Shown one piece after another: positions 42,838 through 50,918 of a stretch of DNA of 64,000 nt; position 1 is the stretch's first letter; the number at the start of each line of letters is the position of its first letter. The notes beneath the pieces were generated by a model. The model was not told the DNA's origin, did no database searches, and was given only the letters and a program-made list of their open reading frames with translations. A program made the translations under genes and the position numbers. This stretch comes from Candidatus Geocrenenecus dongiae (GTDB taxonomy: Archaea > Thermoproteota > Nitrososphaeria_A > Caldarchaeales > Wolframiiraptoraceae): assembly GCA_023267855.1 (NCBI GenBank), contig JALNLN010000007.1:1-64000 (forward strand), given 5' to 3'.

Positions 42838-43494
42838 CTACACAATCTCTAGTCCAGGTATTTTTAATCTTTCTTCAAGTTTCTTAAAGAAAAATGTAGC
42901 TACTGTTGCCATAAAAGCATAGATTAACGCTGTCGTAGAGAAGATTTCTATTGGTCTGAATTGTAGAGAATTGAAATGTTTAGCTGTTGCAAATATCTCT
43001 TGTACACCTATTATGTATGCTAGAGATGAATACAATATAAGGTATATTATCTCGTTTGAAATACCTGGTAAAGCTCTTCTAAACGCTTGTGGAAGAATTA
43101 TATGTACTACTTCTTGTAGTTTCGTCATTCCGAGAGCTTGTGCTGCAAGTGATTGACCTACATCTATAGATTGTATAGCTGCTCTAACATATTCTGATTG
43201 ATAAGCTCCACTACACATTATAAACGCTATTACAGCTGACCAGAACGGGTCAAAGTATAAGCCTATTCTAGGTAAAGCAAAAAACACTATTAACAATGTA
43301 ACCACTAACGGCAGACCTCTCAATAAAGCAACAAACCCAGCGGCTATAAGTGATACTACTTTATTTCCGTAAACTCTGGCGGTGGCCAGAGCTAGACCGA
43401 GCAGTATGCTGAGAGGTATAGATAGCGCTAAGAGCTCGACTGTCATGATCCAGCCTCTCATCAAATATGCTATGAATTCTTCCCAGAAACTCAT
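42838..43494 (-). CDS. Polar amino-acid ABC transporter permease
   Basis: HisM/GlnP-type permease (218 aa) with about five membrane helices. Marks: GWIMTVELLALSIPLSILLGL near the N-terminus, LLRGLPLVVTLLIVFFALP near 57, GAYQSEYVRAAIQSIDVGQSLAAQALGM near 96 and the EAA-like loop QEVVHIILPQAFRRALPGISNE near 126-148, which contacts the ATPase. It overlaps the ATPase gene by 4 bases. A second permease is encoded upstream in the same operon (44261-44923), so the channel is probably a heterodimer. Confidence 0.93.
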   Translation of the reverse strand: MSFWEEFIAYLMRGWIMTVELLALSIPLSILLGLALATARVYGNKVVSLIAAGFVALLRGLPLVVTLLIVFFALPRIGLYFDPFWSAVIAFIMCSGAYQSEYVRAAIQSIDVGQSLAAQALGMTKLQEVVHIILPQAFRRALPGISNEIIYLILYSSLAYIIGVQEIFATAKHFNSLQFRPIEIFSTTALIYAFMATVATFFFKKLEERLKIPGLEIV

Positions 43495-44273
43495 CTTTTC
43501 TCCCTTCCATAAAGTTCCTGTATTCTTTCAAAGAACTTTTTAGCTATTTCAGTCTTAGGATTGTGGATAACTTCTTCAGGTGGTCCACGTTCAATTATCT
43601 TACCATCATACATAAACAACATTTCATCTCCCACAGATTGTGCAAACCCCATCTCATGTGTTACGACTATACTTGTAACTTTTTCTCTAGCAAGAGCTTT
43701 CATAACTTCAAGTACTTCTCCTATTAACTGTGGATCCAGAGCAGAGGTAGGCTCATCGTACAAAATTATCGATGGGTTCATAGCGAGCGCTCTTGCTATA
43801 GCTACTCTCTGCTTCTGTCCTCCCGATAATTCTGCAGGATATTTGTGAGCGTGTTCTTCTAAACCTACTTTTCTTAATACCTCCATAGCTCTCTTGTAGG
43901 CTTCTTCTCTTTTCATTTTCTTAACAACTTCCAGACCTATGCTAACATTCCTGAGAGCTGTTAGATGATTGAAAAGATTAAATTCTTGAAAAACGAAACC
44001 TATCTTCTGTCTAACTTTATTTATGTTGATAGATCGGGTTGTTAATTCTTCTCCTTCAAGCCAGATCATTCCTTTATCAGGTTTTGTTAAAAGATTTATA
44101 CATCTTAAGAGAGTACTCTTACCAGAACCTGAAGGTCCACATATTATCTTTGTTTCACCTCTACGAACTTCGAAGGAAATCCCCTTCAAAACAATTACAT
44201 TATTATAACTTTTGTATAGATCTTCAACTTTGAGAACGATTTCATCTTCAACCATAGACTCTACATCCTCCAT
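43491..44273 (-). CDS. Polar amino-acid ABC transporter ATPase
   Basis: ATP-binding subunit of the GlnQ/HisP type (260 aa). Walker A is CGPSGSGKSTLLRCINLL near 47, the Q-loop FVFQEFNLFNHLTALRN, the signature ELSGGQKQRVAIARALAM, Walker B ILYDEPTSALDPQ, H-loop VVTHEMGFA. The spelling of the signature and the DEPTSALDP stretch are canonical, so activity is expected. It lies between the two permease genes and overlaps both. Confidence 0.95.
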   Translation of the reverse strand: MEDVESMVEDEIVLKVEDLYKSYNNVIVLKGISFEVRRGETKIICGPSGSGKSTLLRCINLLTKPDKGMIWLEGEELTTRSININKVRQKIGFVFQEFNLFNHLTALRNVSIGLEVVKKMKREEAYKRAMEVLRKVGLEEHAHKYPAELSGGQKQRVAIARALAMNPSIILYDEPTSALDPQLIGEVLEVMKALAREKVTSIVVTHEMGFAQSVGDEMLFMYDGKIIERGPPEEVIHNPKTEIAKKFFERIQELYGREKR

Positions 44274-44923
44274 ATTAATCCAGGTATCTTCAACTTATCA
44301 TATATGGTGTTTAGTATTTTAGTTCCACTATATGTTAAAACTATGAAGAGTGCTCCTGCTATGAAGTACGGTATAAGAGGTTCTAGCGTAGCCATTACCA
44401 CGTATCTGGTTCTAGTCAAAATCTCCATAACGCCTAGCGTAAAACATATTGCTGAGTCTTTTAATATTATTGCATACTCGTTCGCCCATCCTGGTATTGA
44501 GATTCTTAAAGCCTGCGGTAGTACTATATGATATATTGCTCTCATCTTACTCATACCGAGAGTTCTAGCAGCTATGTACTGTCCTTCACCTACAGATGTA
44601 ATCGCACCACGAAATATCTGAGATTGATATGCTCCACTCCTTATACCGAGTACTAGAATACTACAGGTAAGTGGATCTAGTTTAAAACCTAGAGCTGGAA
44701 AGATGCCCCAGTAAAATAAGAAGAGTAGAACTAGTAGTGGTACGCTTCTAAAAAACCATGCATAAACTTCTACCATAATCTTTAAGAAACGATGTCCGTA
44801 GACCTGAGCTATTGCAGATGGCAAACCTACTATGAATCCTATTAATAATCCTCCACCTACAAGTCCTAGAGTCCACAGAACACCTTCAAGAATATATGGA
44901 ACATAGTCTACTACTGAAACCAT
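44261..44923 (-). CDS. Polar amino-acid ABC transporter permease (second subunit)
   Basis: A 220-residue permease like its neighbour: VLWTLGLVGGGLLIGFIVGLPS near 14, WFFRSVPLLVLLFLFYWG near 56, GAYQSQIFRGAITSVGEGQYIAARTLGM near 96 and RAIYHIVLPQALRISIPGWANE near 127. Together with the ATPase, the other permease and the substrate-binding protein encoded divergently at 45068 it makes a complete importer. First gene of the minus-strand operon; its promoter shares about 145 bases with the divergent binding-protein gene. Confidence 0.93.
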   Translation of the reverse strand: MVSVVDYVPYILEGVLWTLGLVGGGLLIGFIVGLPSAIAQVYGHRFLKIMVEVYAWFFRSVPLLVLLFLFYWGIFPALGFKLDPLTCSILVLGIRSGAYQSQIFRGAITSVGEGQYIAARTLGMSKMRAIYHIVLPQALRISIPGWANEYAIILKDSAICFTLGVMEILTRTRYVVMATLEPLIPYFIAGALFIVLTYSGTKILNTIYDKLKIPGLIWRM

Positions 44924-44991
44924 GCATCTTCAAGAAGATGAAACAGAAAGCCTACTATAAAGTTATTTCTTATTCTTAAGCCCGGAATATT

Positions 44992-45043
44992 AAAAATTAA
45001 AATTTTTCTATTTCTGATAAATATTTTCTTAAAAGTTTATCTA
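44992..45043. promoter_or_regulatory. Divergent promoter region of the amino-acid ABC transporter
   Basis: AAAAATT-AA-AATTTTT is an exact inverted repeat at 44992-45007. TTTATCTA at 45036-45043 lies 25-32 bases before the ATG at 45068 and is a probable TATA element for the binding-protein gene. The inverted repeat is pure A/T, so a specific site is uncertain. Confidence 0.4.
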
Positions 45044-45067
45044 TACGTTTTCTCTAAAATCTTAGTA

Positions 45068-45976
45068 ATGAGTAGGAAGTCAGTTAATAAAAGTTTTCAG
45101 AGTAGAAGATTTTCTAGAAGAGAAGCTGTAAGTACTGCTGCTAAAGTTGCTGGTTCTGCTGTTGCTGGATTAGTTATTGGTGGTGTAGCAGGATATGTGC
45201 TTAAACCAGCGGCTCCGGCTGAAGTAAAAACGACAACCATAGTTACTGAGAAGAAAGGAAAATTCACAGATCCACCTCCACCTGGAACAAAAATTGTAAT
45301 AATACATGGGTTTGATGCAGCCTACCCGCCTTTCACAGAAGTTACACCAACAGGTGAAGTACAGGGATTTGATATAGATGTCATAAAATGGATAGCTAAT
45401 AAGTATGGCTGGGAGGTTGTTCCAAAACCATGGGATTGGGCTACGATAATTACAGCTCTACTTAATGGAGATATAGATATTATAGCTTCAGGAATGACCC
45501 ATACAGCTGCTAGAGCAGAGAAAGTATGGTACTCGATACCCTACTACGTCTACTATCATCATCTACTAACTCTGAAAGAAGATACTAGAAGTATGGAGGA
45601 AATACTAAACTCTGGAGAATATATTTCATGCCAACTTGGAGCTACAAGTGATGAATGGGCTGAGAAACTCTTAAAACAAGGATACAAATTCAAGAAATTA
45701 GCATTAGATTCTTATGCACTCGCATTTCAAGCAGTATTGGAAGGAAGAGCCATAGCAGTAATAAGTGATAGTGCTTTTACAGAACCATACTTTAAAGAGA
45801 AGCCAGAGGTAGGACAGAGATTTAGAGAAGTTGGTAGACTAGGAGGAATAAAGACATATGCAATAGCCACCAGACCAGAAGATTATTGGTTAAGAAATAT
45901 GATAAACCATGCGCTTACAGAATTAATGGATAGCCCATTATGGAATGAACTACTAACTAAATGGAACCTAAGATAG
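45068..45976 (+). CDS. Amino-acid ABC transporter substrate-binding protein
   Basis: Family 3 solute-binding protein (302 aa). The N-terminus has SRREAVSTAAK followed by an Ala/Gly/Val-rich hydrophobic stretch (about residues 25-47), which looks like a twin-arginine (Tat) signal or an anchor; a Thr/Lys-rich linker leads into the binding domain. The core shows DAAYPPFTEVTPTGEVQGFDIDVIKWIA (in parts), NGDIDIIASGMTHTAARAEKVWYSIPYY and a second lobe with the tail MINHALTELMDSPLWNELLTKW. Divergent from the permease/ATPase operon. Probably a polar or charged amino acid; a link to glutamate or glycine catabolism is guesswork. Confidence 0.92.
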   Translation: MSRKSVNKSFQSRRFSRREAVSTAAKVAGSAVAGLVIGGVAGYVLKPAAPAEVKTTTIVTEKKGKFTDPPPPGTKIVIIHGFDAAYPPFTEVTPTGEVQGFDIDVIKWIANKYGWEVVPKPWDWATIITALLNGDIDIIASGMTHTAARAEKVWYSIPYYVYYHHLLTLKEDTRSMEEILNSGEYISCQLGATSDEWAEKLLKQGYKFKKLALDSYALAFQAVLEGRAIAVISDSAFTEPYFKEKPEVGQRFREVGRLGGIKTYAIATRPEDYWLRNMINHALTELMDSPLWNELLTKWNLR

Positions 45977-46103
45977 AACTTCCAACCTCCTCATTTTTAT
46001 TTTCGCTATTAGGATGGTATCGTCTCTAGTATATGGAACCATCTAATTTGATCTAACTGAGAAACAAAGATAAAATATGGGATTGATAAGTGTATAGGCG
46101 ACG

Positions 46104-47117
46104 ATGAGGAGTATTAAGTTTGCAGTTTATGGTTTAGGTCCTATCGGCTCTTTAATTGTTAAGTATGGCTTGGAGAGAAGCTGGATGGAGCTTGTAGCTG
46201 CCTTCGATATTGATCCCCTAAAGGTTGGAAGAGACGTAGGAGAAGTTGTAGGTTTAGATGAGAAAGTAGGTGTAATCGTTGAGAAGAATGTTAAGGAGGT
46301 TCTGGATAAGACTAGACCTGATATAGTCTTACATGCTACTGGAAGTTATCTGGATAAGATTTATACTCAGATACTTGATGCTGTGAAAGTAGGGGCAGAC
46401 ATTATTTCAACATGCGAAACCCTCTCCTACCCGTACTATAGATACCCGGAAATCTCTAAGAAGCTTGATGAAGAAGCTAAGAAGAATAGTTCAACTATTC
46501 TGGGTACAGGCATAAATCCGGGCTTCCTCCTAGATCTGCTTCCAGCAGTAATGACTACACCATGTCTTAAAGTTGAGAAGATCATAGCTAGGAGGATTAT
46601 AGATGCTTCGAAGAGGAGAGAATCGTTTAGGAAGAAGATAGGGCTTGGACTCGATAAAAAAATGTTTGATGAGAAGATTAAGAGTGGAGAGATTACAGCA
46701 CATGTAGGCTACGCTGAATCAGTATGCTTAATATCACATGCATTAAGATTAAAATTAGATTCTGTCAAAGAATATCAAGAAGCAATAATAGCAGAGAAGG
46801 AGATAGAGCTAGGCGGAATCAAGATAAATTCTGGAAAAGTTCGAGGTGTTAGAGGTTTCGGTATAGGTTTAAAGAATGGTGAAGAAATTGTAAAGATAGA
46901 GTTTACTGCAGCTGTAGGTATAGAAGAAGAGTTCGAAGAAATAATTATTGAAGGTCTCCCAAAACTTGTTTGGAGAAATCTTAACGGAACGCCCGGAGAT
47001 ACAGCCACAGTAGCTGTAGTCTTAAATTATGTACCAGTAGTCTTAGAATCAGAACCAGGTCTCAAGATAATCACACAATTAAAACCTCCATCATATTGTA
47101 CTTACTTCGAACAATAA
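46104..47117 (+). CDS. 2,4-diaminopentanoate dehydrogenase-like / DapB-fold oxidoreductase
   Basis: A 337-residue NAD(P)-dependent dehydrogenase. The Rossmann loop is FAVYGLGPIGSLIVKYG near 6-22, followed by AAFDIDPLKVGRDVGEVVG; further marks are VLHATGSYLDKI, ISTCETLSYPYY and TGINPGFLLDLLPAVMT near 143. These fit the DapB-like group that includes 2,4-diaminopentanoate dehydrogenase of oxidative ornithine fermentation. I cannot verify the substrate, and no other ornithine-pathway gene is adjacent. It lies between the amino-acid ABC transporter and glutamate dehydrogenase. Confidence 0.8.
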   Translation: MRSIKFAVYGLGPIGSLIVKYGLERSWMELVAAFDIDPLKVGRDVGEVVGLDEKVGVIVEKNVKEVLDKTRPDIVLHATGSYLDKIYTQILDAVKVGADIISTCETLSYPYYRYPEISKKLDEEAKKNSSTILGTGINPGFLLDLLPAVMTTPCLKVEKIIARRIIDASKRRESFRKKIGLGLDKKMFDEKIKSGEITAHVGYAESVCLISHALRLKLDSVKEYQEAIIAEKEIELGGIKINSGKVRGVRGFGIGLKNGEEIVKIEFTAAVGIEEEFEEIIIEGLPKLVWRNLNGTPGDTATVAVVLNYVPVVLESEPGLKIITQLKPPSYCTYFEQ

Positions 47118-47189
47118 AACTACGATCATATACTCCTAAACTTAACAGCTTCTGAAACCATTCTTATAGTTCATGTCTACTCTTTTCCT

Positions 47190-47351
47190 TTAATCTAAAA
47201 CTCTTTTAAATACTTCAACAAATTCTTCATGCATTTTTAAGAATTTTCTCATTTCATCCGCCCTAGAGAAGATTTTCATTTCAATCTTTCCATGTTTTAC
47301 AAAAGAAAGATGTTTGAATAATTTTTCTAGATTTCTTGGAAGGGAAACCTT
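47190..47351 (-). other. Open frame continuing in phase after the gdhA stop (53 codons)
   Basis: Directly after the TAA of gdhA, the same frame stays open for 53 codons to a TAA at 47190-47192. The predicted peptide begins KVSLPRNLEKLFKHLSF and ends MRKFLKMHEEFVEVFKRVLD, with an amphipathic helical look. The only ATGs are internal (the first at 47279, giving 29 residues). It may be a tiny separate gene, an old longer end of GdhA, a remnant, or chance. Nothing I know of would make the stop codon readable. Confidence 0.3.
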
Positions 47352-48632
47352 TTATCTGCATGGATGTGATTTTTCAGATTCTGTTTCAGACATTAGTGTG
47401 TATTCGTATTCTTCTTCTCTCGCATATGCTTCTGTTGCTATATCTATTGCTCCTGCTCTTAGTAGCATGGCTTTTCTAACTCTGTTCTTAGCTATCTCTA
47501 AGGCTATTTCACGTGGCCACTTACCTGTCTCAAATGTTTTCATTAAGACTTGGCGTACATTGCTAGTGATTTTATAGTGTATGTAGTCGAATGCTTGTTT
47601 TACTGTGCCTCCAATGTATTCGATGTATGATCCGATAACTCCACCTGCATTAACTAGAAAATCTGGCATAACCCAGACACCGTTCTCTTTAAGAATCTTC
47701 TCTGCAGTTGGGGTAGTCGGTATATTTGCAGCTTCAATAACTAGTTTAACACCAGAATCTATCAAATGCTTAACGGTTTCTTCATTTATCGTGAAGGAGC
47801 CGGCTGCAGGTATAAAGATATCTGCAGGTATATGGTATATCTTATCTCTTGGCTCTTTACTGTAACCTTCGAGGTCTACGAGTTCAGGGTACTTTACTTT
47901 TCTTCTCAGATTCCTCAACTCTTTCATCATTTTAGGTATGTCAAGCCCTTTCTCATCATATATGCATGCAGAAATATCGTTTATAGCAACTATCTTGTAA
48001 CCCATCTCATCTAGGAACTTAGCTGTATAGCTTCCAACATTCCCAAATCCTTGTATAGCTATCCTAACATTTTTCGGATCTATTTTGAGAACATTGAATT
48101 TTGTCAAAAGTTTCAAAGTCGTGTCTAATGCTATTGCAACACCATACCCTGTTGTTCCAAGTTCATGTGGTATCCCACCTAGCTCGAGAGGCTTACCAGT
48201 ACATGCTTTCATATCTCCAATCTCGTGTGCAAATACAGCCATATCCATCTCATTCGTTCCCATATCTGTTGCAGCTACATATTGTAAAGGTACGTATGGT
48301 TTTATTGCTTTAGCATAAGCTTTGATCCAAGCAACTCTATCAACTTTTGTTGGATCTCCAATGATGCCGCCTTTTGCACCACCGAAAGGTAGACCTGCGA
48401 GAGCACATTTCCAAGTCATAGCTCTAGCCAGCAAGAATACTTCATAAGGAGTTACATTTGGCTGGAATCTTATACCTCCCTTCCCAGGACCCATAGCTGT
48501 ATTATCGATTACGAGGATGCCACGCATCTTTACGTCTGGATCGTATGTTAAGATTATCTTTTCCGGACCCCATTCATCTGCTACACTCCAAAAATCTTGA
48601 GTTTCAAGTTTAATCATAGATGTGTGACTCAT
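47352..48632 (-). CDS. gdhA: Glutamate dehydrogenase
   Basis: Glu/Leu/Phe/Val dehydrogenase family (426 aa), most like NAD(P)-dependent glutamate dehydrogenase. Marks: GILVIDNTAMGPGKGGIRFQP near 38, MTWKCALAGLPFGGAKGGI near 72 with the catalytic Lys, AATDMGTNEMDMAVFA, ELGTTGYGVAIALD, and the NAD loop IAIQGFGNVGSYTAKFLDEMGYKI near 193. The C-terminus has a tail of about 30 residues (YAREEEYEYTLMSETE) that is longer than in many archaeal GDHs. It lies 84 bases after the gltB FMN-domain gene on the same strand, so it may be the last gene of the large Hdr/GltS unit. Confidence 0.94.
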   Translation of the reverse strand: MSHTSMIKLETQDFWSVADEWGPEKIILTYDPDVKMRGILVIDNTAMGPGKGGIRFQPNVTPYEVFLLARAMTWKCALAGLPFGGAKGGIIGDPTKVDRVAWIKAYAKAIKPYVPLQYVAATDMGTNEMDMAVFAHEIGDMKACTGKPLELGGIPHELGTTGYGVAIALDTTLKLLTKFNVLKIDPKNVRIAIQGFGNVGSYTAKFLDEMGYKIVAINDISACIYDEKGLDIPKMMKELRNLRRKVKYPELVDLEGYSKEPRDKIYHIPADIFIPAAGSFTINEETVKHLIDSGVKLVIEAANIPTTPTAEKILKENGVWVMPDFLVNAGGVIGSYIEYIGGTVKQAFDYIHYKITSNVRQVLMKTFETGKWPREIALEIAKNRVRKAMLLRAGAIDIATEAYAREEEYEYTLMSETESEKSHPCR

Positions 48633-48716
48633 ACAAATCCTACACTCTGATTTACTATCTAGCGTTATTTATGTTTATAAATTTAACAAAAATTTATGAT
48701 TAGGGTGGTGGATCTT

Positions 48717-50234
48717 TTAGTAGCCTATTAATTTTACACCTGTGATTGTTGCAACATTAATGTTTAGAGCTCTTAGATCTTCTTTTGATAATTCTCTAAT
48801 ATCATTATGACCTGAAAGCATGGTCAACATCTTGACTTCTTCTGTCATTGCTTTAAGGAAGTTTACTAATCTGTCAGCTGCTTTTTCAGGTTGGAGTCTT
48901 CTTCTTAGTTCTGGGTCTTGTGACGTGATACCGTAGGGACATTTACCTTTCAAACACTGTGTACATACTCTGCATCCCATAGCTATTAAAGCTGCGGAGG
49001 CTATTGCTACACAATCCGCTCCTAGTGCTATAGCTTTTACAACGTCTGCTCCATTGCGTATCCCACCCATAACTATTAATTTAACTTCTCCACGTAATCC
49101 TACATCTTCTAGTGCTTTAACTGCAGGCGGTATGCATCCTATTGTTGGGATTCCCGCATGCTGGATAGATATCTCTGGAGATGTTCCCGTACCTCCTTGT
49201 GAACCATCAATTGCAATTGCATCTGCACCTGCTTTCGCCGCTATCTCTACATCTTTGTAAACTCTTCCAGGTCCAAGTTTAACTATTATTGGTTTTTCGT
49301 AATTGGTTATGTTTCTCAGTAGGTCGATCTGTTTCTTTAGATCTTTCTCTACATCTTGTATATCGTAATGTCTAGCTGGCGATAGACAATCTGTGCCTAC
49401 AGGTATACCTCTTATCTTAGCTATTTCTTCTGTAACCTTCTCTCCGAGTAGATGTCCACCCATGCCTGGTTTCGCTCCCTGACCTATCTTAATCTCAACA
49501 GCATCTGATCTCTCTAGATAATCTATTGAAACTCCCCATCTACCACTAGCCCACTGTACTATCAGATATCCTCCAGGTTCATACGTCTTCCTACCACTCT
49601 TAAATTCTTCTTCATTCTTAAAGCCGTGTGCTAGATAGTATTCTTCAGGGAAAGATCCACCCTCACCTGTACACACTGCTGTCCCAAGTCTTGCAGTCGC
49701 TATAGCTAGAGCTATCTTAGCTTCTCTCGAGATTGCACCATAAGACATCGCTGCAAATATTATGGGTATCTTAAGCTTCAGAGGTTTATCAACTCTCCCT
49801 TCTCCAATCACAACCTCTACATTACATTCTTCTCTATACTTATCTTTAGGTTCAGGTGGGTAGAGTTGGGCTGGAACTACGACTAGATCATCGAAGTGTG
49901 GTAGTGAACGCATCGCACCGTACCCTCTCAGAATATACTTACCTGTTTGAGCTTTGTAATGTATTTCATCTACTGTCTGGAATGTCCATAATCCTTTTGT
50001 AAATGTTTCAGGCTCAGCAGGTCTGATATGGATCACATTGTTTGGACAGTATTCTATGCAGATTCTACATCCTACACATGCTAGATCATTCATAACGTAT
50101 GCTCTACCTACTTCATCTACAGCGAAGACAGAGTTTGGGCAAACTTCTACACATGTTGAACATTTCCAAGGCATCTTCCAGCTAATACATCTTTCTTTAT
50201 CCATTGTAACACAAAATGCACCTGAGATAGGCAT
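48717..50234 (-). CDS. Glutamate synthase FMN domain with N-terminal ferredoxin (archaeal GltB domain 2)
   Basis: A 505-residue FMN/iron-sulfur protein of the archaeal split glutamate synthase. Residues 20-75 hold two [4Fe-4S] motifs (CSTCVEVCPNS, CVGCRICIEYCPNN). The FMN-binding TIM barrel follows: PIIFAAMSYGAISREAKIALA near 157, GTAVCTGEGGSFPEEY, IKIGQGAKPGMGGHL near 254, IVKLGPGRVYKDVEIAAKAGADAIAIDGSQGGTG (in parts), GGIRNGADVVKAIALGAD, and the [3Fe-4S] loop MGCRVCTQCLKGKCP near 420-433. It would reduce 2-oxoglutarate imine to glutamate if ammonia is supplied. It is six bases after the GXGXG-domain gene. Confidence 0.93.
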   Translation of the reverse strand: MPISGAFCVTMDKERCISWKMPWKCSTCVEVCPNSVFAVDEVGRAYVMNDLACVGCRICIEYCPNNVIHIRPAEPETFTKGLWTFQTVDEIHYKAQTGKYILRGYGAMRSLPHFDDLVVVPAQLYPPEPKDKYREECNVEVVIGEGRVDKPLKLKIPIIFAAMSYGAISREAKIALAIATARLGTAVCTGEGGSFPEEYYLAHGFKNEEEFKSGRKTYEPGGYLIVQWASGRWGVSIDYLERSDAVEIKIGQGAKPGMGGHLLGEKVTEEIAKIRGIPVGTDCLSPARHYDIQDVEKDLKKQIDLLRNITNYEKPIIVKLGPGRVYKDVEIAAKAGADAIAIDGSQGGTGTSPEISIQHAGIPTIGCIPPAVKALEDVGLRGEVKLIVMGGIRNGADVVKAIALGADCVAIASAALIAMGCRVCTQCLKGKCPYGITSQDPELRRRLQPEKAADRLVNFLKAMTEEVKMLTMLSGHNDIRELSKEDLRALNINVATITGVKLIGY

Positions 50235-50240
50235 GTTTAC

Positions 50241-50918
50241 TCACCTCCCGTAGAATGGTCTAAGTGATATAGGAGTAAGCTTCTTCATATTTCTAGGATC
50301 AGCATCTACTCTAAAAGCATCAAAGTAGTTCTTTAATCTCCTTATGTCTTCGGTTCCGATAGGTGTTTCTTTACAATTGTGGCCCAGACTCTTGTATTTC
50401 CCATCTATGAATATGTTGCCACGTATGATCCAGTCTCCAACTTTCTCACCTACGTCTCCTAAAATTATGATTTCACCTCCAACCATATATGTTCCTACAT
50501 TATCTCCACAATCTCCTGTTACTATGATTACTGCACCTTTGTTTAAAGCTCCTAAGAAGTCTCCAGAATCTCCATCTACGAATATTATTCCTCCGTAACA
50601 ATATACTCCACAACCATATCCTACATCTCCATTCACAATTACAACACCCTTAGTCATATTATCTGCTAAGAATCTTCCCGCATCTCCATTTATTGTTATT
50701 GATGCACCATCATTCAAAGCCGCCGTATAGTCTCCCGTATCACTATTCACTATTATATTTCCTTGTTTTAATCCAGATGCGAGACCGTGGAGATGGGAAG
50801 CATTATCTATCAAGATTTTGGATGCACCATTCTGTAATGCTTTCCTAATTTCAGAATTCACAAATCTTAAATCTTTATTACTTGCATCTATCCTATACTC
50901 CACGTTCTTCACCTCCAA
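50241..50918 (-). CDS. Glutamate synthase GXGXG domain protein (archaeal GltB domain 3)
   Basis: A 225-residue right-handed beta-helix protein with the repeated GxGxG-type pattern: INGDAGRFLADNMTKG, VNGDVGYGCGVYCYGGIIFVDGDSGDFLGALNKGA (read in parts), VTGDCGDNVGTYMVGGEIIILGDVG and IDGKYKSLGHNC near the end. In full-length GltB this domain is structural and holds the ammonia tunnel and FMN-domain arrangement in place. Archaea often encode it as its own gene next to the FMN domain, as here. It overlaps the frhB-like gene by 10 bases. The glutaminase domain (GltB domain 1) is not encoded in the operon or elsewhere in the window. Confidence 0.93.
   Translation of the reverse strand: MEVKNVEYRIDASNKDLRFVNSEIRKALQNGASKILIDNASHLHGLASGLKQGNIIVNSDTGDYTAALNDGASITINGDAGRFLADNMTKGVVIVNGDVGYGCGVYCYGGIIFVDGDSGDFLGALNKGAVIIVTGDCGDNVGTYMVGGEIIILGDVGEKVGDWIIRGNIFIDGKYKSLGHNCKETPIGTEDIRRLKNYFDAFRVDADPRNMKKLTPISLRPFYGR

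Noticed and set aside
48717-50234. Isopentenyl-diphosphate isomerase type 2 or another FMN barrel
   Set aside because: The N-terminal ferredoxin, the C-terminal CxxC..C loop and the adjacent GXGXG-domain gene point to glutamate synthase.
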